Assembly: GCF_009301415.1 (NCBI RefSeq)
Contig: NZ_CP045073.1
Coordinates: 1,007,501 to 1,071,500, forward strand
DNA length: 64,000 nucleotides
Source of the DNA: Paracoccus kondratievae
GTDB taxonomy: Bacteria; Pseudomonadota; Alphaproteobacteria; Rhodobacterales; Rhodobacteraceae
Reading direction: 5' to 3'
Part shown: in pieces, positions 17,785 to 27,845 of the stretch
How positions within the stretch are numbered: the stretch's first letter is position 1
Layout of the letters: each line of letters opens with the position of its first letter
Notes under the pieces: model-generated
Databases searched by the model: none
What the model was told of the DNA's origin: nothing
The model's input: only the letters and a program-made list of their open reading frames with translations
Position numbers and translations under genes: made by a program

Positions 17785-19184
17785 TTGCGGGCCCTTTGTT
17801 CAGCCCGGTACTGATCCATAAAGCTTTTCGCCGCTGGTCGCGGCATATCGCGGTAATCGGTCCAACCCCGGGCCAGCGGCAGGCGCGAGATCCAGCCGGA
17901 TCTGCCAAACAGCCGCAGGACGCGCAGCCCCAACCGGGTCGCAAGCCGGTAAAGCCGGGGGCGGCGGGCGAACTGCGCCCAAAGACCGATCCCGGCGCGG
18001 ACCGGTGCAGGCTCAAGTCCCTCGCGCCAGCTACGGCGTCGCCAGGCGCGCAGCAGCGTTGGCAGCGGGATCCCGACCGGGCAGACCTCGGCGCAGCGGC
18101 CGTTCATGGTGCAGGCGTTTGGCAGATCGCGCGAGATGGCAAGCCCGTCCAGCACCGGCGTCAGGACCGAGCCCATGGGCCCCGGATAAGTCCCGCCATA
18201 GGCATGTCCCCCGATCTGGCGATAGACTACGCAATGGTTCATGCACGCCCCGCAGCGGATACAGCGCAGCATGTCGCGAAACTCGTTCGCCAGCATTTTC
18301 GTGCGGCCGTTATCGACCAGGACGATATGCATCTCTTCCGGACCGTCGGCATCGCCCGTGCGTCTGGGCCCGGCGTGAAAGGTTGTGTATTGCGTCATCT
18401 CGCCCCCGGTGGCCGAGCGGACCAGCAGGCGCAACAGTGCAAATGCATGCGCGGTCGAGGGGACCAGCTTCTCGATCCCGGCGGTGACGATATGGATGCG
18501 CGGAGGGGTGGTGGTCAGCTCGGCATTGCCCTCATTCGTGACCGTGCAGGTGGCCCCGGTATCGGCGATCAGGAAATTCGCACCCGAGATGCCGACATCA
18601 GCCGAAAGGAACTTTTCCCGCAGCACCCGACGCGCGCTTTGCACCATGGTCGCCGGGTCCTCGGCCGCGGGCGGTGGCTGGTGAGCGGTCTTGAACAGCT
18701 CGGCCACCTGCTCGCGCGTGCGATGCATGGCGGGCCAGATGATGTGCGAGGGATGCTCTCCGGCAAGCTGGATGATATGTTCTGCAAGATCGGTCTCGAC
18801 CCGCTCGATCCCCGCATCGGCAAGGGCATGGGGCAGGCCGATTTCTTCGCCCAGCATGGACTTGGAACGTGTGACCCGCCGCGCATTGGCCGCCAGGCAG
18901 ATATTGGTGACGATCGCGCGGGCCTCGGCATCATCGGCTGCCCAATGGACCTGTGTGCCACGGGCGGTGGCGTTTCTCTCGAACATCTCCAGATAATGGT
19001 CGAGATGGGCGATGACGTGATCCTTGATCGCCTGACCCCGGGCACGGGCGGCCCCGAATTGGGGAAAGTCGGCGACGGCCGCGGCGCGCTTGCGCTCGGC
19101 ATTGCCCGTGGTGCGGTCGATGGCAAGCTTCAGCACCGGATCGGCCAGCGCAGCCGCGACGCGGTCCTTGAAACGAGCGGTCAT
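17781..19184 (-). CDS. lutB: lactate utilization iron-sulfur protein LutB
   Basis: Protein of 467 residues with an LUD domain, then a ferredoxin-like pair of clusters (CIRCGACMNHC near residue 305 and CTMNGRCAEVCPVG about 45 residues on), then a basic C-terminal tail. The ATG at 19184 has a GGAGG-type Shine-Dalgarno and overlaps the lutA stop. It probably carries electrons within the LutABC complex. Confidence 0.93.
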   Translation of the reverse strand: MTARFKDRVAAALADPVLKLAIDRTTGNAERKRAAAVADFPQFGAARARGQAIKDHVIAHLDHYLEMFERNATARGTQVHWAADDAEARAIVTNICLAANARRVTRSKSMLGEEIGLPHALADAGIERVETDLAEHIIQLAGEHPSHIIWPAMHRTREQVAELFKTAHQPPPAAEDPATMVQSARRVLREKFLSADVGISGANFLIADTGATCTVTNEGNAELTTTPPRIHIVTAGIEKLVPSTAHAFALLRLLVRSATGGEMTQYTTFHAGPRRTGDADGPEEMHIVLVDNGRTKMLANEFRDMLRCIRCGACMNHCVVYRQIGGHAYGGTYPGPMGSVLTPVLDGLAISRDLPNACTMNGRCAEVCPVGIPLPTLLRAWRRRSWREGLEPAPVRAGIGLWAQFARRPRLYRLATRLGLRVLRLFGRSGWISRLPLARGWTDYRDMPRPAAKSFMDQYRAEQRARK

Positions 19185-19951
19185 GACGCCTCCTCGCCGA
19201 TGGCTGGTCCCCCGGCACGTCCGGCCAGCACCTCGATGGTGTGAAAACAGCGGGTCCGCGCGCCGCGACGATGCAGCTTGCCGGCCATGTTCATCAAACA
19301 GCCCAGATCGCCGGCCAGCAGGATATCTGCTCCGGTTCCCTCGATGGCCTCGGCCTTTTCGGTAACGATGGCATTCGAGATGTCCGGGTATTTCACGCAG
19401 AACGTCCCGCCAAAGCCGCAACAAACATCATTGCCCGGCAGCCCACGCATGTTCAGCCCCTCGACATGGGACAGCAGCGCACGGGGCTGTTCGGCGACAC
19501 CCAGGTCGCGCAGGCCCGAGCAGCTGTCGTGATAGGTCGCCGATGCCTCCAGCCGCACGCCCTGTGGCACATAGCCCAAGACGTCATGCAGAAAACTTGT
19601 GATCTCATGGGTCTTGGCTGCCATGGCCCGGGCGCGTCCGGTCCAATCCGGGTCGTCCGCCAGAAGCTCGGGATAGCCATGGACCATGGTTGCCGCGCAG
19701 GAACCCGAAGGCAGGACAACATAGTCATACCCCTCAAAGGCGGCAATCGTCTGACGGGCAAGTAAGGCGGCATTGCGGTCATTGCCGCTGTTCAGCGCCG
19801 GCTGGCCGCAACAGGTCTGAACCTGCGGTACCTCGACCTCGCACCCGGCCTTTTCCAGCAGTTCAAGGGCGGCAAAGCCGATCTGAGGACGGATGGCATC
19901 GACAAGGCAGGTGACGAACAAACCGACCCTGGGCTTTGGCTGTGCGGACAT
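19181..19951 (-). CDS. lutA: lactate utilization CCG-domain protein LutA
   Basis: Protein of 256 residues with two CCG (cysteine-rich) domains, visible as VQTCCGQPALNSG near residue 41 and DVCCGFGGTFC near residue 173, as in heterodisulfide-reductase-like and GlcF-like subunits. First of lutABC, downstream of lldP across an 84-bp gap that holds a strong hairpin. Confidence 0.93.
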   Translation of the reverse strand: MSAQPKPRVGLFVTCLVDAIRPQIGFAALELLEKAGCEVEVPQVQTCCGQPALNSGNDRNAALLARQTIAAFEGYDYVVLPSGSCAATMVHGYPELLADDPDWTGRARAMAAKTHEITSFLHDVLGYVPQGVRLEASATYHDSCSGLRDLGVAEQPRALLSHVEGLNMRGLPGNDVCCGFGGTFCVKYPDISNAIVTEKAEAIEGTGADILLAGDLGCLMNMAGKLHRRGARTRCFHTIEVLAGRAGGPAIGEEAS

Positions 19952-19994
19952 GGCTGCGCCCTTTGCTTCTTTCGTGGATAAATATCCCGGGGGT

Positions 19995-20013
19995 CCGGGG
20001 GCAGCGCCCCCGG
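19995..20013. repeat. GC-rich intergenic hairpin between lldP and lutA
   Basis: An 8-bp stem CCGGGGGC/GCCCCCGG with loop AGC, preceded by GATAAATATCCCGGGGG. It looks like the extragenic palindromes scattered through Rhodobacteraceae genomes. Located within the operon, it could lower lutABC expression relative to lldP or stabilise the upstream mRNA. Confidence 0.6.
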
Positions 20014-20035
20014 TCCGTTTCGCAAGGCTCTGGCC

Positions 20036-21724
<1,689 letters not shown>

Positions 21725-21746
21725 GAAATGTTCCCTGTCATGGCAG

Positions 21747-21851
21747 CTATGTCAGCGCGGTGCGATGCGGCGCGACCGGGCTGCTGCTTTGGCTGTCCAG
21801 ATGAAGCATTGTGAACGCGACGCCGGCGATCCGGGCGCGGCGGGACTGCAT
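21747..21851 (-). CDS. 34-codon leader ORF upstream of lldP
   Basis: The ORF begins MQSRRARIAGVAFTMLHLDS, ends in RTALT and stops 22 bp before the lldP ATG. A very purine-rich Shine-Dalgarno (GGAGAGAGGGAGGAAAGAC) precedes it, stronger than that of lldP itself. It may be a translational leader coupled to lldP, or a small protein in its own right. It has no similarity that I recognise. Confidence 0.4.
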   Translation of the reverse strand: MQSRRARIAGVAFTMLHLDSQSSSPVAPHRTALT

Positions 21852-21917
21852 GTCTTTCCTCCCTCTCTCCTCTCCTGATGGTTCCTGCTGGCGCGGGGCC
21901 GGCGGTTCAGGGCCCGC

Positions 21918-23627
21918 TTATTGCCAATGCGCGCATTTCGAGGTCTGGCCGATGCCGGGGTTCATGCTGTTTGTGGGGTCGAGCTGCCGATAAAAGCCCG
22001 CGAGCTCCGGCTTGGCGTGATAGAGATGACCGACATTGTGTTCGGCCGGGTATTCGGCACTGCGCTGGTCAAGCAGGCGCCACATCTCATGTTCGACAGC
22101 GATGCAGTCGTGGCCCTTTTTCACCACGTAATCCTGATGGAAGACGTGGCAGAAGAAATGGCCGTAATAGAGTTTCTTCTCGATTTTGTCGGCCAGTTCG
22201 GGCGGCAGCCGCTCGACCCAGTCGCGGTCGTTGCGGCGCAGGGCGATGTCCAGCGCGACGATATCCTCGACCTCGCGGGCGTGGATCGCGCGGTAACGAA
22301 CCGCCGCGCCGGCGACGGCAAAGCGGTGCAGAAAGGCGGCCGTCCCCTCATCCGGGTTGCATTCGAACATGTCCCCCTGAGCCGAGGGGAAAATGCTGCC
22401 AAGATAGTCGCGCGCCTCGGCAATGCCCGCCCCGCCCATGCGCAAAAGCAGGTGGTGTTCGTAGCGGTCACGGAATTCGTTCATGCGCCGGGGCAGATGC
22501 TGGGGCGCCAGCGAAGCAACGGCCTGCGCCAGCCGATCCGACAGGGTTGAGCCAAGACCAAGGCGTTCGGTCAGCGCATCCATCCGTGACTTGGCGGAAA
22601 AAAAGGCTGGCATGCGGTCGGTGCCGGCGTGGCGGATGAACAGGAAGGTGTCCTTGCCGTATTTGGCCGCGACGTCATAGGCCTCGCGGTGGATATATTC
22701 CCCGGCAATGGGCAGGTGACGGAAACTGGCAAGGATATGACGGCGAATCCCGGTCAGTTCGTCGGGGTCGTTGGTGCCGATGTAAAAGACCGCAGTTTCC
22801 TTTTCCGCCTTGAATGTGTCGAGCCGCACGGCAAAGACCGCCAGCTTTCCCGCACAGCCCGCGGCCTCGCGCAGGCGGCGTGGGTCGGCGTTGAACCGGG
22901 CCGGGGTGTCCGCCTCGATATCGCGGACATGATCGGCATATTCGCGGTCCGAGGCCCAGGCGTCGGTCGGCGCGGGCACGGGCAGATCGCCGGTCTCGAT
23001 GCGGGCGAGGATCTCTTCGGGGTCGTCACCCAGATCAAGCCCCAGATGGTTGACGAGCGCGACCGAACCGTCGGCGCGTACCTCGGCGTAAAGGCTCATC
23101 TCGGTATAGGCAGGGCCGCGCTGGATCAGTGCGCCGCCCGAGTTGTTGCAGATCCCGCCAAGGACCGAAGCACCGATGCAGGACGAGCCGATCACTGAAT
23201 GCGGCTCACGTCCCAGCGGGCGCAGGCGTTTTTCCAGCGCATCCAGCGTGGCGCCCGGCAGGCACAGCACCTGATCGCCCCCGCCCAGCAGGTGGATGCC
23301 CTTTAGTCGCATGACTGAAATCAGCACGATCTCGCGGTCGTAATCCTGTCCCCAGGGGGTCGAACCGCCGGTCAGCCCGGTATTCGCCGCCTGCAGGATC
23401 ACGGCCCGGCCCGAGGCGATGGCGGCGTTCAGCACCCGCCACATTTCGACCAGAGAGCCGGGGCGCACCACTGCCGCGACCGGCCCCTCGCCATAACGAA
23501 AGCCACGGGTATAGCGGCGCGTTGTCCGGGGCGCGGTCAGCACATGAGCGCGCCCCACGATCTGGCGCAACTGGTCCAGCAGCCGGGTGCGGTCTGCGGC
23601 TGGCCTGGCGTCGCCGGGTCGCGTCAT
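21918..23627 (-). CDS. dld: D-lactate dehydrogenase (quinone), Dld
   Basis: FAD-dependent respiratory D-lactate dehydrogenase of about 569 residues. The PCMH-type FAD domain shows AAVVRPGSLVEMWRVLNAA, TGGSTPWG and CNNSGGALIQRGPAYTEM; the C-terminal half is the Dld membrane-binding domain (HHLLLRMGGAGIAEARDYL, then HVFHQDYVVKKGHD). The ATG at 23627 has GGGAGGGGGG upstream and is preferred to an earlier in-frame start at 23684. It oxidises D-lactate at the inner membrane and reduces quinone. First gene of the lactate operon. Confidence 0.93.
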   Translation of the reverse strand: MTRPGDARPAADRTRLLDQLRQIVGRAHVLTAPRTTRRYTRGFRYGEGPVAAVVRPGSLVEMWRVLNAAIASGRAVILQAANTGLTGGSTPWGQDYDREIVLISVMRLKGIHLLGGGDQVLCLPGATLDALEKRLRPLGREPHSVIGSSCIGASVLGGICNNSGGALIQRGPAYTEMSLYAEVRADGSVALVNHLGLDLGDDPEEILARIETGDLPVPAPTDAWASDREYADHVRDIEADTPARFNADPRRLREAAGCAGKLAVFAVRLDTFKAEKETAVFYIGTNDPDELTGIRRHILASFRHLPIAGEYIHREAYDVAAKYGKDTFLFIRHAGTDRMPAFFSAKSRMDALTERLGLGSTLSDRLAQAVASLAPQHLPRRMNEFRDRYEHHLLLRMGGAGIAEARDYLGSIFPSAQGDMFECNPDEGTAAFLHRFAVAGAAVRYRAIHAREVEDIVALDIALRRNDRDWVERLPPELADKIEKKLYYGHFFCHVFHQDYVVKKGHDCIAVEHEMWRLLDQRSAEYPAEHNVGHLYHAKPELAGFYRQLDPTNSMNPGIGQTSKCAHWQ

Positions 23628-23719
23628 GGCTTTCCCCCCTCCCGTTCTTGCCTGTCTGGGCGGTATCGGTCCCATGTCAGGCATAAGAATTGATCAGTTC
23701 ATTTTACCCACCCCAATTT

Positions 23720-23742
23720 ATTGGTAAAATGATTTTACCAAT
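23720..23742. promoter_or_regulatory. perfect palindromic operator between dld and the GntR gene
   Basis: Half-site ATTGGTAAAAT, a central G, then its exact complement ATTTTACCAAT. A third half-site, ATTTTACCCA, lies at 23701-23710. The TGGT/ACCA arms are typical of FadR-subfamily GntR operators. Its place between the divergent lactate operon and regulator gene suggests it controls both. Confidence 0.75.
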
Positions 23743-23852
23743 CGGGTCAAGCGGAGAATCCATTGCGCCCGGCCCGGTGCTATGGATAATCTCTTCGACC
23801 GGGCGCCGCCGGTTAACCTTCTGAAATTTCGGCGATCCGCAGGGGAATGGGC

Positions 23853-24626
23853 ATGGCGAGCGAAGTGAACAAAGGCATCTCAGCCGCAGAGACAACCGCA
23901 CGGCATATCGAGGACCTGATTCTGGAAGGTTCGCTTCGTCCTGGGGATTCGCTTTTGGCCGAGCGTGAGCTGGCGCTGCGGCTGAACGTTTCGCGCCCGA
24001 CGCTGCGTCAGGGGATCCGCATGCTTGAAGACAAGGGGCTGATCGTCGCCGAACCGGGCGGCGCGCGCCGGGTGGCGCCGCTGGCGACCAGCATTACTGA
24101 TCCGTTGATCGTTCTGATGGCCTCACGCCCAGAGGTGGTGGACGACTATCTTGAGCTGCGCGGCACGCTTGAGGGGATGGCGGCCAATCTGGCCGCAACC
24201 CGTGCCAATGATGTTGATCGTGCCACCCTGACCCGCTGTATGGAGCGGATCGACGAGGCCCATGACAAGGCCGATTTCCGCGACGAGGCCGAGGCGGATG
24301 TCGATCTGCATGTCGCCGTCTATGAGGCCAGTCATAATATCGTGCTGCTCCAGATCATGCGCGCGCTGTCGGGCATGTTGCGCAAGGGCGTCTTTCACAA
24401 CCGGGAAAAGCTTTATGCCCGGCCCGAGGTGCGCGAGGTGCTGCGCAGCCAGCATCGCGCTATCTACAACACCATCATGGCACGCGACCCCGAGGCGGCA
24501 GCCCGCGCTGCCCGCGATCACATGGTTTATACCCAACGCGTCCGGGCCGAGATCATCGCGGCCGAGGCCCGGCTGGAGATTTCGCTGCGCCGGATCGAGG
24601 GCGGGAGCCTGACCCCGCGCAACTGA
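23853..24626 (+). CDS. FadR-subfamily GntR regulator of the lactate operon
   Basis: Regulator of about 257 residues with a winged HTH (RELALRLNVSRPTLRQGIRML) and an FCD domain (DVDLHVAVYEASHN). The second ATG (23853) has AGGGG at good spacing; an ATG six bases earlier is also in frame. Its divergent position to dld-lldP-lutABC and the shared palindrome suggest an LldR-like repressor relieved by lactate. This assignment rests on context; other carboxylate sensors of the family look alike. Confidence 0.85.
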   Translation: MASEVNKGISAAETTARHIEDLILEGSLRPGDSLLAERELALRLNVSRPTLRQGIRMLEDKGLIVAEPGGARRVAPLATSITDPLIVLMASRPEVVDDYLELRGTLEGMAANLAATRANDVDRATLTRCMERIDEAHDKADFRDEAEADVDLHVAVYEASHNIVLLQIMRALSGMLRKGVFHNREKLYARPEVREVLRSQHRAIYNTIMARDPEAAARAARDHMVYTQRVRAEIIAAEARLEISLRRIEGGSLTPRN

Positions 24627-24688
24627 ATGGCTTTGCCGGTTCCGGCATCCATGCCATCATCAAATCCCGCAACGACAGGGAGAAGGGC

Positions 24689-24967
24689 ATGGACAGGATC
24701 GACAAGCTGACAGCCCGCATCGACGGGCTTGAGGGTCGCGTGATCGCGCATCGCCGAATGTTTCAGAAACTGCTGGATCTTTCGTCCGAAAGCGTCCGGG
24801 CCCAGATTCTGCGCTGGCTGGAAGACCGCGAGGTGATGCTGGACGGGCAAGAGGACCCCGGCGTGATCTCTGGTCCCGAGGCCGCGCTGGAGCTGGCGCT
24901 GTCGGATGAGATGCGCTTGTTGCACGATCTTGCCGCTGCTTCGCGGTCCCGTTTCGAGGCATCTTAA
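24689..24967 (+). CDS. small helical protein of unknown function
   Basis: Protein of 92 residues predicted to be mostly alpha-helical and charged (MDRIDKLTARIDGLEGRVIA); the N-terminal heptad pattern suggests a short coiled coil. No cysteines, signal or membrane segment. GGGAGAAGGGC directly before the ATG is a good Shine-Dalgarno. It lies 62 bp after the GntR gene and 118 bp before the gluconate permease gene. I do not recognise it. Confidence 0.65.
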   Translation: MDRIDKLTARIDGLEGRVIAHRRMFQKLLDLSSESVRAQILRWLEDREVMLDGQEDPGVISGPEAALELALSDEMRLLHDLAAASRSRFEAS

Positions 24968-25085
24968 CCTTTTTCGTCACATCCGTTAACGCTAACTTTC
25001 ATCTGACCGTCACAAGCTGCGAAGGGCGTGGCGCGGCAGAACCAAGTTTACAGACCGTCCCACGACCATTCGCTGGAGGAGTTCC

Positions 25086-26462
25086 ATGAATCCCGTCGAG
25101 CCCGTTCACAGCACGACCACGCTGCTGCTTATCGCTGCGGCAGCGGTGCTGGTCCTGCTGGTCCTGATCATGCGGTTTCGGCTGCATGCCTTTGTTTCTC
25201 TGGTGCTGGTCAGCCTTTTGACCGCCATGGTCGCGGGTATTCCCCTGGCCGATGTCATCCCGACGCTGTTGCAGGGCTTTGGCTCGACGCTGGCCACGGT
25301 GGCGCTGCTCGTCGGCTTTGGCGCCATGATCGGCCGGTTGCTTGAGGTTACCGGCGGGGCGCAGGTGCTTGCCGACCGGCTGATCGGTAAATTCGGGGCC
25401 AACCGAGCGCCCTTTGCGCTGGGCGTTGCCTCGCTGCTTTTCGGCTTTCCGATCTTTTTCGATGCCGGTCTGGTGGTGATGCTGCCGATCATCTTTAGCG
25501 TCGCCTATCGGTTCGGTGGCTCGGTGCTGCTTTACGCCTTTCCGGCGGCGGGCGCGTTTGCAGTCATGCACGCGCTGGTGCCCCCGCATCCGGGACCGGT
25601 TGCGGCAGGCGATCTGCTGGGGGCCGATATCGGGCTTCTGGTGCTGGTCGGGCTGATCGTTGCCCTGCCGACCTGGTATTTCGGCAGCTATCTGTTCGGG
25701 CTCTGGGCCGGGCGGCGGTTTGAACTGCCGATTCCAAAGCTGCTTGGCGCGGATGAAGCTGTGAACCACGACCGTGTCCCGCCAAGCTTTGGCACGGTGA
25801 TGCTCGTGCTGCTTTTGCCGCTGGCGCTGATCTTTCTCAACACCGGGCTGAGCACGCTGGCGACCATGGGCGTGGTCAGCGGCGATGCGGGCTGGGTCAC
25901 AGTGCTGCGGCTGATCGGCCAGACGCCGGTTGCGCTGCTGATCACCGTGCTTGTCGCCATGGCACTGCTGAGCCAGGGCCGTACCCCCGCCGAGATTGAG
26001 CGTATTATGGACAGCGCGCTGGGCCCGATCTGCTCGATCATCCTCGTCACCGGGGCGGGCGGCATGTTCGGCGGTGTGCTGCGCGCCAGCGGTATCGGCG
26101 AGGCGCTGGCCTCAAGCCTTGCCACGGTGGGCATGCCGCTGATCGTCGCTGCCTTTGTCATCTCGATGGCGCTGCGGGTGGCGCAGGGCTCGGCCACGGT
26201 GGCGCTGACCACGACCGCCGGACTGATCGCGCCGACGGTTGCCGCGACCCAGGGGCTTAGCGAGTTCGACCGTTGCTTTCTCGTGGTGGCGATTGCAGGT
26301 GGCGCAACGGTGCTGAGCCACTTCAATGACTCGGGTTTCTGGCTGGTTGGCCGTTTCCTTGAGATGGATGAAAAGACGACACTGAAAACCTGGACAGTGA
26401 TGGAGACATTGCTGGGCACCATCGCCTTTGGCTTTGCCCTGATCGGATGGTGGCTGCTGTGA
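25086..26462 (+). CDS. GntP-family gluconate permease
   Basis: Gluconate:proton symporter of 458 residues with about 12-14 hydrophobic segments. GNT-family blocks are visible: FGFPIFFDAGLVVMLPI, HALVPPHPGPVAAGDLLGA and VLSHFNDSGFWLVGRFLEM near the C-terminus. CTGGAGGAG gives a good ribosome-binding site. It overlaps the gluconokinase gene, so the two form an uptake-and-phosphorylation pair. Confidence 0.93.
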   Translation: MNPVEPVHSTTTLLLIAAAAVLVLLVLIMRFRLHAFVSLVLVSLLTAMVAGIPLADVIPTLLQGFGSTLATVALLVGFGAMIGRLLEVTGGAQVLADRLIGKFGANRAPFALGVASLLFGFPIFFDAGLVVMLPIIFSVAYRFGGSVLLYAFPAAGAFAVMHALVPPHPGPVAAGDLLGADIGLLVLVGLIVALPTWYFGSYLFGLWAGRRFELPIPKLLGADEAVNHDRVPPSFGTVMLVLLLPLALIFLNTGLSTLATMGVVSGDAGWVTVLRLIGQTPVALLITVLVAMALLSQGRTPAEIERIMDSALGPICSIILVTGAGGMFGGVLRASGIGEALASSLATVGMPLIVAAFVISMALRVAQGSATVALTTTAGLIAPTVAATQGLSEFDRCFLVVAIAGGATVLSHFNDSGFWLVGRFLEMDEKTTLKTWTVMETLLGTIAFGFALIGWWLL

Positions 26463-26992
26463 GCGGGGCGGTGCAACATATCGTGGTGATGGGCGTTTCG
26501 GGCGCCGGGAAAAGCACCACCGGAGAGGCGCTGGCCCGCCATCTGGGCTGGCCCTTTGTCGAGGGTGACAGTTTCCACCCCGAGGCCAATGTTGCCAAAA
26601 TGCGGGCTGGCATCCCCTTGGATGATGCCGACCGCGAACCCTGGCTGCGGGCGCTGGCCACAGAGATCGCCCGCAATGAGGCGCAGCGCCAGTCCTCGGT
26701 CATGGGCTGCTCGTCGCTCAAGCGCGCCTATCGTGACATTCTGCGCACGGGCGCACCGGTCGTGCGCTTTCTGCATGTTCACGGTTCGCGCGAACTGCTG
26801 GAAAGCCGTCTTTCGCACCGTGAAGGGCATTTCTTTCCGGCCAAGCTGCTGGATTCCCAGCTGGCGACATTGGAGCTGCTTGGCCCCGACGAAGATGGCA
26901 CGGTGGTCGATATGGCGCTGCCGGTCGAAGAGCAGGTGCGCAAGGCGCTGAGGCTGCTGGGGCTTGAGGGGAAAGAGGCCCGCCGCGCCTGA
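26459..26992 (+). CDS. gntK: gluconokinase
   Basis: Gluconate kinase of about 177 residues that makes 6-phosphogluconate for the Entner-Doudoroff or pentose-phosphate route. The P-loop is MGVSGAGKSTTGEAL, with FVEGDSFHP after it and SRLSHREGHFFPAKLLDSQ later, as in GntK/IdnK. The GTG at 26459 gives a GTGA overlap with the permease stop, a style also used at 47903; the ATG at 26447 is an alternative start. Confidence 0.92.
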   Translation: MSGAVQHIVVMGVSGAGKSTTGEALARHLGWPFVEGDSFHPEANVAKMRAGIPLDDADREPWLRALATEIARNEAQRQSSVMGCSSLKRAYRDILRTGAPVVRFLHVHGSRELLESRLSHREGHFFPAKLLDSQLATLELLGPDEDGTVVDMALPVEEQVRKALRLLGLEGKEARRA

Positions 26993-27017
26993 CCCGATAG
27001 CCGGTGGATCCCCATAT

Positions 27018-27050
27018 GAATACCCCGCCTGAGCGTCAGGCAGAGTATTC
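27018..27050 (+). terminator. hairpin downstream of gntK
   Basis: Nested stem GAATAC/GTATTC around GCCTGA/TCAGGC with a GCG loop, 26 bp after the gntK stop. There is no T-tract, so it is either an mRNA-stabilising 3' end or an intrinsic terminator of weak type. Confidence 0.35.
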
Positions 27051-27066
27051 GCTATGTCGGAGTCTG

Positions 27067-27094
27067 GACTGTGTGCGGAGCGCCGCGCACAGTC
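27067..27094. repeat. strong 12-bp-stem hairpin after gntK
   Basis: GACTGTGTGCGG pairs with CCGCGCACAGTC around an AGCG loop, with one G-U pair. It sits at the edge of the decayed accessory region and could be a transcript end or part of a lost mobile element. Confidence 0.4.
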
Positions 27095-27403
27095 GCTCTC
27101 AAGGGCTCACATGGGGACTTTTTCTTCAACTGGTATGATCCGGCATTTCGTCAGTCCTTTCCGTTGTTCCGGATCCGTGGTCCAAGCCCGTTTCGCGATC
27201 CGTGCGCGTGCCTGTCGCACCTATCAAACTCACATACGGTTGCCGCTCAGGGCGGCTGCACCATGATCCCGCATTCTGCGGGCGAGGGCTCGGGAGGACG
27301 GGACCATTCTGCTCTGCGGCTGTCGAAGCCACGCCCTAATAAGGTCGCTCACCCGGATCCGGCGGGGTTGATCAGATCCCTTCGAACATCATGGCCATGA
27401 ACG

Positions 27404-27520
27404 TCAGACCGTCTTCATGGCAGCACCTTCGATTACCACTCCGGCTGCGAGATACTTCCACAGGGCGACCAGCAGTTTCCTCGTCATAGCAGCGATCATG
27501 GTCTTGCGAATGCGGCCGCC
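27404..27520 (-). pseudogene. IS110-family transposase, 3' remnant
   Basis: The minus strand reads RKTMIAAMTRKLLVALWKYL, then AAGVVIEGA and a stop at 27404, which matches the C-terminal end of IS110/IS1111-type DEDD transposases. Only about 40 residues remain of a usual 300-400; the catalytic part is gone. The sequence is interrupted where the VgrG-like gene begins on the other strand, so the element was truncated by a later rearrangement. Confidence 0.7.
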
Positions 27521-27845
27521 ATGAACGCCCCCCTTCGCCAGTCCGAGCGTCTTGGCCGTCTGACGACCGCGCTTGGCGCTGACATGCTGGCGCTTCTGCG
27601 CTTTGACGGCACGGACCATCTCAACGACCTGTTCGAATACCGCGTCGAGGCGCTGGCCACCCGCGATGATCTCGACTTCGACGCGCTCATCGGCACCCAT
27701 GCCACGGTCGAGATCGAGGGCCGTGAGGGCACCCAGCCTTTTGACGGCATCGTCACGCAGGCGCGATGGGCCGGGGTGGGCGAGAACGGCCACCGCTATG
27801 ATCTGGTGCTGCGCCCGTGGTTCTGGCTGGCAGGACGGCGGCGCT
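27521..27845 (+). pseudogene. truncated type VI secretion VgrG (N-terminal fragment)
   Basis: About 108 residues match the N-terminus of VgrG/Tss spike proteins: LGADMLALLRFDGTDHLNDL, EYRVEALATRDDLDFDAL, then FDGIVTQARWAG and YDLVLRPWFWLAGRR. Intact VgrG has 600 or more residues. The homology ends abruptly near 27840 and the frame runs out at 27883, so most of the gene was deleted. No other T6SS component is in the window. VgrG normally forms the puncturing tip of the contractile tail; this fragment cannot do so. Confidence 0.75.

Larger units (their letters stand above)
26993..27403. other. gene-free stretch at the left edge of the accessory patch
   Basis: About 410 bp with two hairpins near its left end and no credible coding frame. 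From about 27100 the base composition and lack of codon bias look like decayed mobile DNA. The right part probably includes the 3' flank of the IS110-type element whose transposase remnant begins at 27404. Confidence 0.5.

Noticed and set aside
24968..25085. Riboswitch before the gluconate permease
   Set aside because: Only a 118-bp gap with no conserved riboswitch core that I recognise.
27054..27400. Open frames of 70-109 codons after gntK
   Set aside because: No ribosome-binding site, codon bias or recognisable protein; they lie in decayed mobile DNA and overlap each other.
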